Assembly (NCBI RefSeq): GCF_003010955.1
Contig: NZ_PGGO01000023.1
Location: forward strand, 17,441-81,440
From: Phyllobacterium brassicacearum
Lineage (GTDB): Bacteria; Pseudomonadota; Alphaproteobacteria; Rhizobiales; Rhizobiaceae
Length of the DNA: 64,000 bases
Direction of reading: 5' to 3'
Translations under genes and position numbers: made by a program
Shown: one piece after another, positions 45,715 through 55,115 of the stretch
How positions within the stretch are numbered: the first letter of the stretch is position 1
Layout: every line of letters begins with the position of its first letter
Notes under the pieces: generated by a model
Databases searched by the model: none
What the model was told of the DNA's origin: nothing
What the model saw: only the letters and a program-made list of their open reading frames with translations

Positions 45715-46623
45715 TCAGCCCTTTCCGCCAGCAGTGGAGCCGCGATAGAACATGTTGCGTATGGCGAGAACCGCCACCACGATGAGCAGCTGGACCACTG
45801 CCATGATCATCGCGATGGCCGACGCCATCGAATAATCATATTGCTCGAATGCCGCCTGATAGGCCGCGATTGAAATGACCCGCGTTGGCCCAGCCGGCGC
45901 GCCAAGCAATATCGCCGACGGGAACACGGCGAACGCCTGCACGAATGACAGGCAAAAGGCGATGGCAAGGCCGGGAACCAGCAACGGCAGCATGACATAG
46001 CGGAAGCGTTGCCAGCTTCGGGCACCGTGCGTCGCTGCCGCCTGCTCAAGCGCCGGATCGATACCAGACACGTAGGAGAGCGTCAGCAGGAACGTGAACG
46101 GGAAGCCCGTGATGATGAGCGAGGAGAAGACGCCCCAATAATTGTTGGTCAGCTTGACCGGGCGGTCTATCAAACCGATCAACATCAACGTGCGGCTGAA
46201 CCAGCCCTGCGGCCCGAGATAGTTCAACAGTCCTTCGGCTACAAGCACAGTGCCCAGCGTGACCGGCAGAACCAGGATCGTCGTCAATAGCCGCTGATGC
46301 TTCATCAGGCGCACGCGAAACGCAACCGGCAGGGCGATCAAGATGCTGATGATCGTGACCGGAACAGCCAGCCAGAGCGTGGTGAGTATGGTGTCGTAGA
46401 GGAATGGATCCGAGAAGAATTTTTGGTAATTGGCGAATGTCCCACCCTCCATCGGCGTGAACGAGAGGATCAGGCCATAGATGAATGGATAGATGAAGAC
46501 AGCCAACAGGAAGAGCACCGCCGGAAGTACCAGGAGCGTGACACCGTCTATGCCGTGGAGTGCCAGGCGCTGACGCAGGGATATCGGGTGGTCCAGCGGA
46601 TCGGAGGAGGTAAGGCTCGCCAT
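45715..46623 (-). CDS. ABC transporter permease (PotB/CysU-type), importer of the hexuronate cluster
   Basis: 302 residues. LLVLPAVLFLLAVFIYPFIY is the first helix, and the coupling loop is AAATHGARSWQRFRYVMLPL. It forms a channel with the next permease gene. It begins five bases after the ATPase gene stop. Confidence 0.9.
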   Translation of the reverse strand: MASLTSSDPLDHPISLRQRLALHGIDGVTLLVLPAVLFLLAVFIYPFIYGLILSFTPMEGGTFANYQKFFSDPFLYDTILTTLWLAVPVTIISILIALPVAFRVRLMKHQRLLTTILVLPVTLGTVLVAEGLLNYLGPQGWFSRTLMLIGLIDRPVKLTNNYWGVFSSLIITGFPFTFLLTLSYVSGIDPALEQAAATHGARSWQRFRYVMLPLLVPGLAIAFCLSFVQAFAVFPSAILLGAPAGPTRVISIAAYQAAFEQYDYSMASAIAMIMAVVQLLIVVAVLAIRNMFYRGSTAGGKG

Positions 46624-46628
46624 GGCCG

Positions 46629-47696
46629 TTACGCCGCAAACGCCAGCGCACGCGCCGGATCAACGGACAGCCAGATCGCGCTGCCAAGTTCTGCGGTTTG
46701 CGGGGCATGGAAGACCAGTTCGAGGCCTTCCGGTGTCCGTGCGGTGCCAACGAATTCCCGGCCACGATATTCAATTGTTTCGACTACGGCTTCCACGGTT
46801 TCATTGGAACGCGTACCTGCAACAACATCATCTGCCCGCGCCGCAATGACGGCCTCGTCACCGATTTTCAGGTTGTCACGCGCTGTCCCTGTCAACGTCG
46901 CATTACCAACGGCGACACTTGTATGCTCGCCATTCTTCGCTACGACCTTGCCAATAAGCCGGTTACGGTATCCCATGAATTCCGCCACATCCAGATGATT
47001 GGGCCGCTCGTAAAGATCGCTTGGTTCACCCACCTGGCGGATCTCTCCGTCACGCAACACCACGACACGATCGGCCAATGAAAGGGCTTCATCCTGATCG
47101 TGGGTGACGTACACAGTTGTTGCGCCCAATTGATTGTGGATGCGGCGAATTTCGGCACGCATCTCGAGCCGCAGCTTGGCGTCGAGGTTTGATAGCGGCT
47201 CATCCATGAGGACCAGCGGCGGCTCGATCACGATGGCACGGGCGATGGCGACGCGTTGTTGCTGACCACCAGAGAGCTGCCCGGGTAGTTTGTGTCCCTG
47301 ACCCTGCAGACGGACGAGGTTCAGCGCTTCTTCGACGCGCCTTTCCATGTCCGCCTTTGGTACCTTTCGCATTTTTAGACCAAAGCCGATGTTCTGGCGC
47401 ACGGTCATATGCGGGAACAACGCATAGTTCTGGAAGACCATGCCAAAGCCACGATCTTCCGGCTTCAACGTGTCTATACGCTTGTCGTCGATGAAAATGC
47501 CGCCGCCCGTCGTCGCGAGCAATCCGGCAATACAGTTGAGCGCCGTGGACTTGCCACAGCCGGAAGGGCCTAGAAGAGCGATGAACTCGCCCTTGCGGAT
47601 GACGAGCGAAACGTCCTTCAACGCATTATGGGAGCCGAAGGCGCGGCTCATGCGGTCAAGTCGGATTTCACGGAATGGCGATGACGCAAGCAGCAT
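46629..47696 (-). CDS. ABC transporter ATP-binding protein (PotA/UgpC-type)
   Basis: 355 residues. Walker A GPSGCGKST, Q-loop in MVFQNYALFPHMTV, signature LSGGQQQRVAIARA and Walker B LVLMDEPLSNLD are intact; a C-terminal TOBE domain follows. Single-ATPase importers of this class carry polyamines, iron, thiamine and small anionic sugars. Its place between uxuB and uxaA suggests hexuronates. Confidence 0.92.
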   Translation of the reverse strand: MLLASSPFREIRLDRMSRAFGSHNALKDVSLVIRKGEFIALLGPSGCGKSTALNCIAGLLATTGGGIFIDDKRIDTLKPEDRGFGMVFQNYALFPHMTVRQNIGFGLKMRKVPKADMERRVEEALNLVRLQGQGHKLPGQLSGGQQQRVAIARAIVIEPPLVLMDEPLSNLDAKLRLEMRAEIRRIHNQLGATTVYVTHDQDEALSLADRVVVLRDGEIRQVGEPSDLYERPNHLDVAEFMGYRNRLIGKVVAKNGEHTSVAVGNATLTGTARDNLKIGDEAVIAARADDVVAGTRSNETVEAVVETIEYRGREFVGTARTPEGLELVFHAPQTAELGSAIWLSVDPARALAFAA

Positions 47697-47761
47697 CCAG
47701 CAACCTCACGGCTGGGTGCCATCCGGACAGGCCGGACAGCACCAATTCAGGCATTGATCGA

Positions 47762-48943
47762 TCAGGACTTCTTGCCCGCGACTTCTTCGTCCCAGCGACG
47801 GAATGCGACAACCATCGACGATGGTTCGAGCGGAATTTCCACCGGGTTGTTGGCGATCCAGTCGGCATATTCCTTGCGGCCGAACTCGGCTATCGCGTCC
47901 TGGCTTTCCTGCGGCGCCATGGAAAGCGGCACATCCTTGACTGCCGGACCTGGATAGAAATAGCCCTTGTCATAGGTATAGGCCTGCTGCTCCGGCGTGA
48001 GCAGGAAGCTCATCAGGTCGAGAAGAACGGCAAGCTTCTCATCGGCAATGCCTTTTGGCACGCACATATAATGCGCGTCAGCAACCCAATGGAAGCCTTT
48101 GAGCGGCGCGACGGCTGCCTCCTTCGGAACCACGCCCAGAACGCGCGGGTTGATGTCCCAACCGGTCGTCGAGACGGTCATGTCGCGTGTCCCTTCCCCA
48201 AGCTCCTTCATCAGAGCGCCCGTGCCGGTCGGGTAGTATTCGATATATTTGTGCAGTTCCTTGAGGTAGGCCCAGGTCTTGTCCCATCCCTTCACAGGAT
48301 CACGCGGATCGCTATCGCCGAGGAGATAGGGCAACCCCATCAGGAAGGTACGGCCGGGGCCGGAATTGGCTGGGCGCGCATAGAGGAATTTGTTGGGATT
48401 TTCCTTGGCCCAGGCGAGAAGCTCTTCGGCCGTGGTTGGCACCTTCTTCACGCGATCCGGCATGTATTCGAGGAGTGGACCGGAAGGATAGTAGGTAACG
48501 ACGACGCCATGTTCCTTGCCAAGTGCCAGCATGCGATGTGCCGGTTCGAGGTAGATCGAAGCGAGGTCGGGCAGGGAAGCGGAATGGTCGGGCAGCAGCT
48601 TCACCCAGAGGTCCTGCTCGAGGCCCGCGGAAAGTGCATCGGTTCCGGTCAATACCAGATCGATATCGAGCCTGTTGGCGGCCTGCTGGGCCTTCAACTT
48701 GCCTGGCAGTTCGGGGGCAGGAGCCTTGGTGAACGTGATCTTGGAAACAAGTTCAGGCTTGGCTTTGGCGTAATTTTCAAGGGCCGTTTGCGTCAGGGCA
48801 AGGTTGCCGGCGACGTCAGCAACATTCAGCGCGACGGGCGAGGTTGGCAACGCCAGTTTAGATTGAGCGAAGAGACGGGTCGCCGGTAGCGCGGTGACCG
48901 CCGCCAGGCCGCCGATTGCTTGTCTGCGTGTTATGCGGATCAT
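47762..48943 (-). CDS. ABC transporter extracellular substrate-binding protein (family 1)
   Basis: 393 residues from ATG 48943, with GGAGG 5 bases upstream. The N-terminus MIRITRRQAIGGLAAVTALP has a twin-arginine (TRRQ) and a cleavage site after RLFAQ, so Tat export is likely. The body is a type II binding protein with VTYYPSGPLLEYMPDRVKKV and GWDINPRVLG. It is the first gene of the importer set and has its own candidate operator at 49021-49040. Ligand is inferred to be a hexuronate or its oligomer. Confidence 0.88.
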   Translation of the reverse strand: MIRITRRQAIGGLAAVTALPATRLFAQSKLALPTSPVALNVADVAGNLALTQTALENYAKAKPELVSKITFTKAPAPELPGKLKAQQAANRLDIDLVLTGTDALSAGLEQDLWVKLLPDHSASLPDLASIYLEPAHRMLALGKEHGVVVTYYPSGPLLEYMPDRVKKVPTTAEELLAWAKENPNKFLYARPANSGPGRTFLMGLPYLLGDSDPRDPVKGWDKTWAYLKELHKYIEYYPTGTGALMKELGEGTRDMTVSTTGWDINPRVLGVVPKEAAVAPLKGFHWVADAHYMCVPKGIADEKLAVLLDLMSFLLTPEQQAYTYDKGYFYPGPAVKDVPLSMAPQESQDAIAEFGRKEYADWIANNPVEIPLEPSSMVVAFRRWDEEVAGKKS

Positions 48944-49020
48944 GATTTCCTCCCTGTTGAATCCCAACGTCCCCGTTTTCAGGCATGACCGGGTTCCCTG
49001 TCCGGCCAACTTGTCGAGAG

Positions 49021-49040
49021 TTGATATATTAATCTATCAG
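49021..49040 (-). promoter_or_regulatory. Candidate operator upstream of the hexuronate importer
   Basis: TTGATATATTAATCTATCAG contains exact arms TGATA and TATCA and the AATATATTA-like core shared with sites at 43241 and 52101. It lies 78 bases upstream of the binding-protein start, between it and the uxuB stop, so the importer probably has its own regulated promoter. Confidence 0.5.
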
Positions 49041-49065
49041 ATCGAGATAGCAAGGGCTTTCGCCG

Positions 49066-50553
49066 TCACGACCCCAGCTGTACGACAGCGCGCGCAGCAC
49101 CCTCCCTCAAGAGCATCTCGAGAGCGTCACCCACGCTCCGCCGGAACGTATTGTTCGTTGGCAGATCCTGACCAAAGATCTGATCAAGGCCGAGATAGGC
49201 TTCGAGCAGCTCGCCTGAAGCCGCCTTCCCTGCTGTGCGCTGCCTGATTTCATTGGCGAGCGGATCGCGCACGTCGATCGGCCTGCCATTCTCGTCAACG
49301 CCCGTCGCGTAGCGCATCCAGCCGGCGACGCCGAGAGCGAGACGATCAAACGGCTGCTCCTGCTCCAGACGCTTGCGAATGGTGTTCAACAGGCGCTGCG
49401 GCAGTTTCTGTGAGCCGTCCATGGCAATCTGCCATGTGCGGTGCCGCAGGGCCGAATTGCGGAAGCGCTCGCGCAATTCTGCCTTGTATGTACCGAGGTC
49501 AAAGCCTGGCAACGGTGGCAGAGTCGGTGTGATTTCCTTGTCCATCATTGCTGCGATGAGCGCACTGAACCCGCCCGCCTTCATCACGTCCGAAACAGTT
49601 TCATGACCTGAAAGATAGCCGAGATAGGCAAGCGTCGAATGGCTGCCGTTGAGCAGCCGGAGTTTCATCAGTTCAAAGGCGTCGACATCCGCAACGAACG
49701 TCACACCTACGCTTTCCCAAGCTGGGCGACCCGACGGAAAATGATCTTCCACCACCCACTGCGTGAACGGCTCGGTCATGATTGGCCACGCGTCGGCCAG
49801 TCCCGTGGCTTCGGTCACTGTGGCTCGATCTGCATCCGTCGTCGCTGGAACGATGCGGTCGACCATGGTCGAAGGAAAGGCAGCCTTATCCCGGATATAG
49901 TGACCAAGATCGGCATCGCGCAGCTCGGCGAAGCGGGTGACAACGCGTTTCAAGGTTTCGCCATTGGCAGGAAGGTTGTCGCAGGACAGCAACGTAAAGG
50001 GATCTGTTCCATTGGCGCGGCGACGGACGAGCGCCTCGACGATAAAGCCGATGGCCGAGCGCGGCGATGCGGGATGCGCGAGATCATGGACAATATCGGC
50101 ATGATTTTCATCCAACGAAGCCGACGCCGGGGAATAGCAATAGCCCTTCTCGGTAACCGTCAGCGACACGATTCTCACTTCCGGATCGACCATGGCATTC
50201 AGCACGGCCTGCGGATCCTCCGGTGCCACGAGGACCTTGCCTATGCTGCCGATCACGTGAAAGCTATCACCTCCGCCGTCCCGCGTCGCCACGGTGTAGA
50301 GGCCGTCCTGCGGCTCCAAGGCGTCGCGCGTGTCACTGCTACGCAAGGATACTCCCAGTATCCCCCAGCTGTTTTCGCCGCCGGCCAGGATGCTATCTGT
50401 GTAGACCGCCTGATGAGCGCGATGAAAGGCACCGATACCCAGATGCACGATACCAACTCGGACCTGAGTTCGATCGTATTTCGGCTGTTCAACCTGCTTT
50501 GGCAGACGTTGAAGTGTCCCTTCAGAAAGGCGGTTCTGCTCGTTTAAAGTCAT
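49066..50553 (-). CDS. uxuB: Mannitol-dehydrogenase-family oxidoreductase, probable D-fructuronate reductase
   Basis: 495 residues from ATG 50553. Rossmann entry VGIVHLGIGAFHRAHQAVY; catalytic residues are in KLRLLNGSHSTLAYLGYL (Lys, Asn, His). The length fits the long-chain mannitol dehydrogenase/fructuronate reductase family. It reduces fructuronate to mannonate, supplying UxuA, though tagaturonate reductase (to altronate for UxaA) is also possible. It is 28 bases after uxaC in the same operon. Confidence 0.85.
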   Translation of the reverse strand: MTLNEQNRLSEGTLQRLPKQVEQPKYDRTQVRVGIVHLGIGAFHRAHQAVYTDSILAGGENSWGILGVSLRSSDTRDALEPQDGLYTVATRDGGGDSFHVIGSIGKVLVAPEDPQAVLNAMVDPEVRIVSLTVTEKGYCYSPASASLDENHADIVHDLAHPASPRSAIGFIVEALVRRRANGTDPFTLLSCDNLPANGETLKRVVTRFAELRDADLGHYIRDKAAFPSTMVDRIVPATTDADRATVTEATGLADAWPIMTEPFTQWVVEDHFPSGRPAWESVGVTFVADVDAFELMKLRLLNGSHSTLAYLGYLSGHETVSDVMKAGGFSALIAAMMDKEITPTLPPLPGFDLGTYKAELRERFRNSALRHRTWQIAMDGSQKLPQRLLNTIRKRLEQEQPFDRLALGVAGWMRYATGVDENGRPIDVRDPLANEIRQRTAGKAASGELLEAYLGLDQIFGQDLPTNNTFRRSVGDALEMLLREGAARAVVQLGS

Positions 50554-50581
50554 TTTGGTGCCCGCAGTGTCATTCCCGGTT

Positions 50582-51979
50582 TCAAAGTCTGTAGGCTTCC
50601 TTTGCCAGCCGATAGGCAAGATCGTGTGCAATTTCAAGCGCCTCATCCTCATCCAGCCGGTGGTCCGCAACGAGCCGCGCCAGAAATGCGCAGTCGACAC
50701 GCCTTGCCATGTCATGACGTGCCGGAATCGAAAGGTAAGCGCGTGTATCGTCGTTGAACCCCACCGTATTATAGAACCCGGCCGTCTCAGTCGTCAGTTC
50801 GCGGAAGCGGCGCATCCCCTCAGGACTGTCGTGGAACCACCAGGCAGGACCAAGACGCAGGGCCGGATAGTGCCCCGCCAGGGGCGCCAATTCGCGGCTA
50901 TAGGCAGTCTCATCAAGGGTGAAGAGGATAAGCGTCAATCGCGGCTCGTTGCCGAAGGCGTCGAGCAAAGGTTTCAGCTCTTCCACATAACGCGTAGCAC
51001 GCGGGATATCAGCGCCCTTGTCCGTCCCAAACCGGTCAAAAAGGCCGGGATTGTGATTGCGGAAGGAGCCTGGATGGATCTGCATGACCAGACCATCCTC
51101 AATGCTCATACGTGCCATTTCCGTCAGCATTTGTGCTCGGAACAGGTCCGCCTCTTCCGGGGAAGCGCCCTTCAACACGCGATCGAACAACGTCGCCGCC
51201 TCGGAGGCGGACAGATTTGCGGTGCGCGCATTCGGATGGCCATGATCGCTTGAGGTCGCGCCTCGCGCTTTGAAATAGGCACGCCGCACACGATGCGCCT
51301 CGAGATAGCCCTGATAGTCTAGCCCAGTGCCTGCGAGAGCAACAAAGTCCTCAACATTGGCACGGAAGTCCGCACGCGATGCATCCACCACGGCATCGGG
51401 CCGGTAAGCGGGAACAACGCGCCCGCTCCACCCGGATTTCAGAATCGCATCATGCGCGGCCAGATCATCCGTTGCCGCGTCGGTCGTCGAAATAACTTCA
51501 ATACCGAATTGTTTGTAAAGGGCGCGAGGCCGCATCGAGGGATCCGTAAGCCGCTCCGCAATCCGGTCGTAGATGGCGTCTGCATTCTTTTCTGTCAGCC
51601 GCTCCTCGATGCCAAAGACGGTTTCCAGCGCGTGCTCGAACCACAAGCGGGAAGGGGCACCCCGGAACAGGTACCAATGGCTGGCAAAGAGCCGCCAGAT
51701 CTTCCGCCCATCCGTCTCAACCGCCCCGTCATCGCTGCGCGGTACGCCCAGATCCTCCAGCTTCACGCCTTGGGAGTAGAGCATCCGGAAAATATAATGA
51801 TCAGGCTTCACGAACAGGCTGGCAGGATCTGGAAATGCCTCATCATTGGCGTACCACCAAGGATCGGTGTGGCCGTGTGGCGAGACGATCGGCAGGCGTT
51901 CAACGGCGCTGAATAGCCGGCGTGCAATCCCGCGTGCATCGGCTTCGATGGGAAAGAGTCGGTCGGGATGAAGCGCCAT
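50582..51979 (-). CDS. uxaC: Glucuronate (uronate) isomerase
   Basis: 465 residues, typical of UxaC. The metal-site SPHGHTDPWW is at residues 34-43, with SLFVKPDHYIFRMLYSQGV next, and RGATSSDHGHPNARTANL and MQIHPGSFRNHNPGLF later. It interconverts glucuronate with fructuronate and galacturonate with tagaturonate, so it feeds both UxuB/UxuA and UxaA branches. First gene of the leftward operon uxaC-uxuB-importer. Confidence 0.95.
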   Translation of the reverse strand: MALHPDRLFPIEADARGIARRLFSAVERLPIVSPHGHTDPWWYANDEAFPDPASLFVKPDHYIFRMLYSQGVKLEDLGVPRSDDGAVETDGRKIWRLFASHWYLFRGAPSRLWFEHALETVFGIEERLTEKNADAIYDRIAERLTDPSMRPRALYKQFGIEVISTTDAATDDLAAHDAILKSGWSGRVVPAYRPDAVVDASRADFRANVEDFVALAGTGLDYQGYLEAHRVRRAYFKARGATSSDHGHPNARTANLSASEAATLFDRVLKGASPEEADLFRAQMLTEMARMSIEDGLVMQIHPGSFRNHNPGLFDRFGTDKGADIPRATRYVEELKPLLDAFGNEPRLTLILFTLDETAYSRELAPLAGHYPALRLGPAWWFHDSPEGMRRFRELTTETAGFYNTVGFNDDTRAYLSIPARHDMARRVDCAFLARLVADHRLDEDEALEIAHDLAYRLAKEAYRL

Positions 51980-52232
51980 TTATGCGTCCTTGCTGCGTCA
52001 GTGATCGCTGCTCTGTCCGTGCTCGAAGCAAAATCTTTGGGCACGCACTGTGCCATCCTTGAACATTAGGCATCGATGATCTTGGCGAAGAGTAAATAAT
52101 AATATATTAGTATGTCAACTGCGTATCGGTGTGGTCGAAAATCATCGCACCCCGCGGGCTTTGGACTATGAATTGGAACAGAATTCTCTCATTCAGAATG
52201 ACATGGTCCAATATGAGAAATGGAGCGCTGCA
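51980..52232. promoter_or_regulatory. Divergent regulatory region of the hexuronate cluster
   Basis: Between uxaC and the GntR gene. AATATATTAGTATGTCAACT at 52101-52120 carries the core shared with the other two candidate operators. In-frame codons upstream of ATG 52233 run back to GTG 52131; the ATG is preferred for GGAG 7-10 bases before it. Confidence 0.5.
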
Positions 52233-53009
52233 ATGACAGCACAGAACCGGGGAGAAAAGAGTTTGGCGGCTGATGCATCGCCCGAAGCACAGGTTTCCGG
52301 CCCTCAAAGCGCCGCCCGCTCTGCTGTGCCTGGATCCCGCGGTGCTTCTGTGGCACGCGTGACAACGGCTACGGCGATCTACCGGGAACTGCATGCTGCC
52401 ATCGTGGCCATGGAAATGACGCCAGGCACCCCGCTCAACGAAAAGGTCCTGACAGAACGGTTTGGCGTCAGCCGCACACCGGTGCGGGAGGCACTGATCC
52501 GTCTCGTCGAAGACGGCCTTGTCGATGTCTTCCCGCAATCAGGCACCTTTGTCGCCCGTATTCCGGTTGCGCTGATTCCGGAGGCGGTCGTCATTCGCCA
52601 GGCACTCGAAGGCGCGACGGTCGAGCGCGCCGCGGCCAAGGCGACGGTAAAGGACATTGAGCGGCTGGATGAAATCCTGGCCCGCCAGCAATTCTTCGCT
52701 GACCGGCAAAACATGAGCGCCTTCCATGAGGCCGATGAGGCCTTTCACGAAGCGATTGCAGTCATTTCCGGACATCCCGGCATATGGAACTATCTGAAAC
52801 CGGTGAAAGTGCAGATTGACCGGGCGCGCCGCATGACGTTGCCAGCGCTCGGCCGCATGGAACATGTGCTGTCCGAGCACAGGATCATTCGCAACGCCAT
52901 TGAAACCCATGACGTGCCAGCCGCCTGTGCGGCCATGAAACAGCACCTGAACGCCGTCATTCCCGACATCGATGAACTGAGAAAGAGCCATCCCAAGTCC
53001 TTTGTCTGA
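52233..53009 (+). CDS. GntR-family (FCD) regulator of the hexuronate cluster
   Basis: 258 residues from ATG 52233. The winged HTH follows a disordered N-terminal 40 residues: NEKVLTERFGVSRTPVREAL, then DVFPQSGTFVARI. The FCD domain has FHEADEAFHEAIAVISGHPG and LSEHRIIRNAI with Asp/His metal ligands. It is divergent from uxaC and 28 bases before uxuA, so it likely controls this cluster, with a fructuronate- or tagaturonate-like inducer (inferred). Confidence 0.88.
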   Translation: MTAQNRGEKSLAADASPEAQVSGPQSAARSAVPGSRGASVARVTTATAIYRELHAAIVAMEMTPGTPLNEKVLTERFGVSRTPVREALIRLVEDGLVDVFPQSGTFVARIPVALIPEAVVIRQALEGATVERAAAKATVKDIERLDEILARQQFFADRQNMSAFHEADEAFHEAIAVISGHPGIWNYLKPVKVQIDRARRMTLPALGRMEHVLSEHRIIRNAIETHDVPAACAAMKQHLNAVIPDIDELRKSHPKSFV

Positions 53010-53037
53010 GGCTGGCGGAACAATTACGGAGAAATGA

Positions 53038-54228
53038 ATGCATCAGGCATGGCGATGGTTTGGCCCGAAAGCAGGGGTGTCACTCGACAATGTTCGCCAG
53101 GCCGGAGCGACCGATATCGTCTCGGCCCTGCACGAGGTCCCCATCGGTCGGGCATGGACGACGTCCGAGGTGCATGAACGCAAGTCGCTGATCGAATCGA
53201 CGCCAGCCGGACGGATGCCACTGACATGGTCCGTCGTCGAGAGCATTCCCATACCTGACGCGGTAAAACGCCTTGGCGGAGCCGCGAAACACGAAATCGC
53301 CGCATGGATAGCCAGCATGGAAGCTGTTGCGGCGAGCGACATAAAAGTCATCTGCTACAACTTCATGCCGGTCGTCGACTGGTGCCGCACCGAGCTCGAC
53401 TACGTCACGCCAACGGGCGCGACGGCTATGCGCTTCGACCACAACACCTTCGCGGTATTCGATCTGCACATCCTGCAGCGAAAGGGCGCGGAGAACGATT
53501 ATTCGGAGGCCGACCGAGAAATCGCCAGCGATCTCTATGCCACCATGGGGGCGCAGGAAATCGCGGATCTCACCCGCAACATTGCGAGCGCCCTGCCCGG
53601 CTCGACTACGGAACCGCTGACCATCCCGGCATTTCGCGACAAGCTCGAAGCTTATTCGGGGATCGACGCGAAGCGGCTGCGCCAGCATCTGGTCGAATTT
53701 CTTCAAGCTGTGACCCCCGTTGCCGATGATCTCGGCGTCAAGCTGACCCTCCACCCGGACGACCCACCACGCTCACTGTTCGGTCTGCCGCGGATTGCAT
53801 CGACGGAGGCCGATTATGCGGCACTCTTCGATGCCGTACCCTCGCCGGCCAATGGGATGTGCTTCTGCACGGGCAGCCTTGGCGTGCGCGCCGACAACGA
53901 CCTGCCGAAGATTGCCCAGCGCTTCGCTGCGCGTATCCACTTTGCCCATTTGCGCGCAACGACGCGTGAGGGAGATGGCCGAAGCTTTCACGAAGCGGCG
54001 CATCTGGAAGGTGACGTCGACATGGTGGCGGTATTGCGCGAACTGCTTGCTGAAGACCGCAAACGTAATAAGACAAACAGCATCATATTCCGCTCTGATC
54101 ACGGCCACCGCATGCTGGACGACCTGAACAAGGAAGTCACTCCCGGCTATCCGGCGATCGGCCGGTTACGCGGCCTGGCAGAACTCCGTGGCATCATCCA
54201 CGCCCTGGACGCCAGCGCGCTGGCATAA
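53038..54228 (+). CDS. uxuA: Mannonate dehydratase
   Basis: 396 residues, normal for UxuA. CYNFMPVVDWCRTELDY, LTLHPDDPPRSLFGLPRI, CFCTGSLGVR, IHFAHLRAT and FRSDHGHRML contain the Cys, His and Asp residues that bind the Mn/Fe cofactor. It converts D-mannonate to KDG. It shares a transcript with the GntR gene and is closed by the terminator at 54255. Confidence 0.96.
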   Translation: MHQAWRWFGPKAGVSLDNVRQAGATDIVSALHEVPIGRAWTTSEVHERKSLIESTPAGRMPLTWSVVESIPIPDAVKRLGGAAKHEIAAWIASMEAVAASDIKVICYNFMPVVDWCRTELDYVTPTGATAMRFDHNTFAVFDLHILQRKGAENDYSEADREIASDLYATMGAQEIADLTRNIASALPGSTTEPLTIPAFRDKLEAYSGIDAKRLRQHLVEFLQAVTPVADDLGVKLTLHPDDPPRSLFGLPRIASTEADYAALFDAVPSPANGMCFCTGSLGVRADNDLPKIAQRFAARIHFAHLRATTREGDGRSFHEAAHLEGDVDMVAVLRELLAEDRKRNKTNSIIFRSDHGHRMLDDLNKEVTPGYPAIGRLRGLAELRGIIHALDASALA

Positions 54229-54254
54229 ACGCGATCACTTTTTCTGAAGTTGAG

Positions 54255-54281
54255 ACCCTGGCTGCCCTGAGCCGGGGTTTT
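54255..54281 (+). terminator. Intrinsic terminator of uxuA
   Basis: ACCCTGGCT pairs with AGCCGGGGT (one G-T pair) around a 6-base loop, followed by TTTTCT. It lies 27 bases after the uxuA stop. Confidence 0.85.
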
Positions 54282-54657
54282 CTACATCTAAAGTATTAAC
54301 CCAAATTAACTATGTCGGGGCCAATCTGCGGGTGCAGCTCCAGGCCTCTTAATAATTCGGTGAGTATTGACCACATTGTGGCCATATTTCGTGTCGGAGT
54401 AATGCATATCCACCGGCTTGCGAAGCATCTCCGATCACGTTTTGAATCATATTAAGACAAGTTTTTTGAGTAACTTGGCTCATCTTGCCAATTGATCTCG
54501 GCTGTGGTTCCAAGTCGGGACACCTCAAGGCCACATTTCTCCAAAATAGAAGAGGCTACTCGCCCACGCTACGATCTACTTGCCCAAGATCAATTAAATG
54601 CGTGCGTCTTCAGTCTGGCAGTTCTGCCAAGGGCTCTCGAAAAGTGCGAACTTCAAT
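54282..54657. other. Gene-free stretch before the RlpA-like gene
   Basis: About 375 bases with nothing recognisable. It should hold the promoter of the RlpA-like gene; an ATG at 54598 in the same frame would extend that protein by 20 residues. Confidence 0.4.
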
Positions 54658-55017
54658 ATGGTTTCTCTTGCAAGTATCCGTACGGTACTCTCTGCATCCA
54701 TTCTCGTTCTGATGTTTGGAGCAGGATCAGCAAATGCTGGTTCAGCCTGTGGCGGTGCTTCCTGGTATGCCCTGCACTCAAAGACGGCTTCCGGCGAAAG
54801 AATGAACCCTTCCGCTCTCACAGCAGCCCATCGCACATTGCCTTTCGGCTCCAAGGTCAAGGTCACCAACCAGCGCAATGGCAAGTCAATCGTCGTGCGT
54901 ATCAATGATCGCGGGCCATTCATCAAAGGCCGCGTTATCGATCTTTCCAAAGGCGCAGCAAATCGCCTTGGCTTCGTCGGTGCTGGTCACACCAACATCT
55001 GCATGGCCCGCGTCTAA
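54658..55017 (+). CDS. Small RlpA-like septal-ring lytic transglycosylase (double-psi beta-barrel)
   Basis: 119 residues from ATG 54658. A signal peptide ([20 protein letters not shown], cleavage after ANA) is followed only by the RlpA core: [29 protein letters not shown] and [19 protein letters not shown], with Glu and Asp active residues. No SPOR domain. In the family this domain cleaves naked peptidoglycan strands. The protein is periplasmic. Confidence 0.85.
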   Translation: MVSLASIRTVLSASILVLMFGAGSANAGSACGGASWYALHSKTASGERMNPSALTAAHRTLPFGSKVKVTNQRNGKSIVVRINDRGPFIKGRVIDLSKGAANRLGFVGAGHTNICMARV

Positions 55018-55115
55018 TCCTTTCAGCATGACGTTGATGCCTATGCGGCATTGACCTTGATCCCTGAACGTGACATCGCCATGTGAGCATTCCTAATCAA
55101 TTCGGGGAACGTTCC

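Noticed and set aside
49639..50547. 302-codon plus-strand frame opposite uxuB
   Set aside because: Shadow of uxuB, whose catalytic motifs lie in the minus frame.
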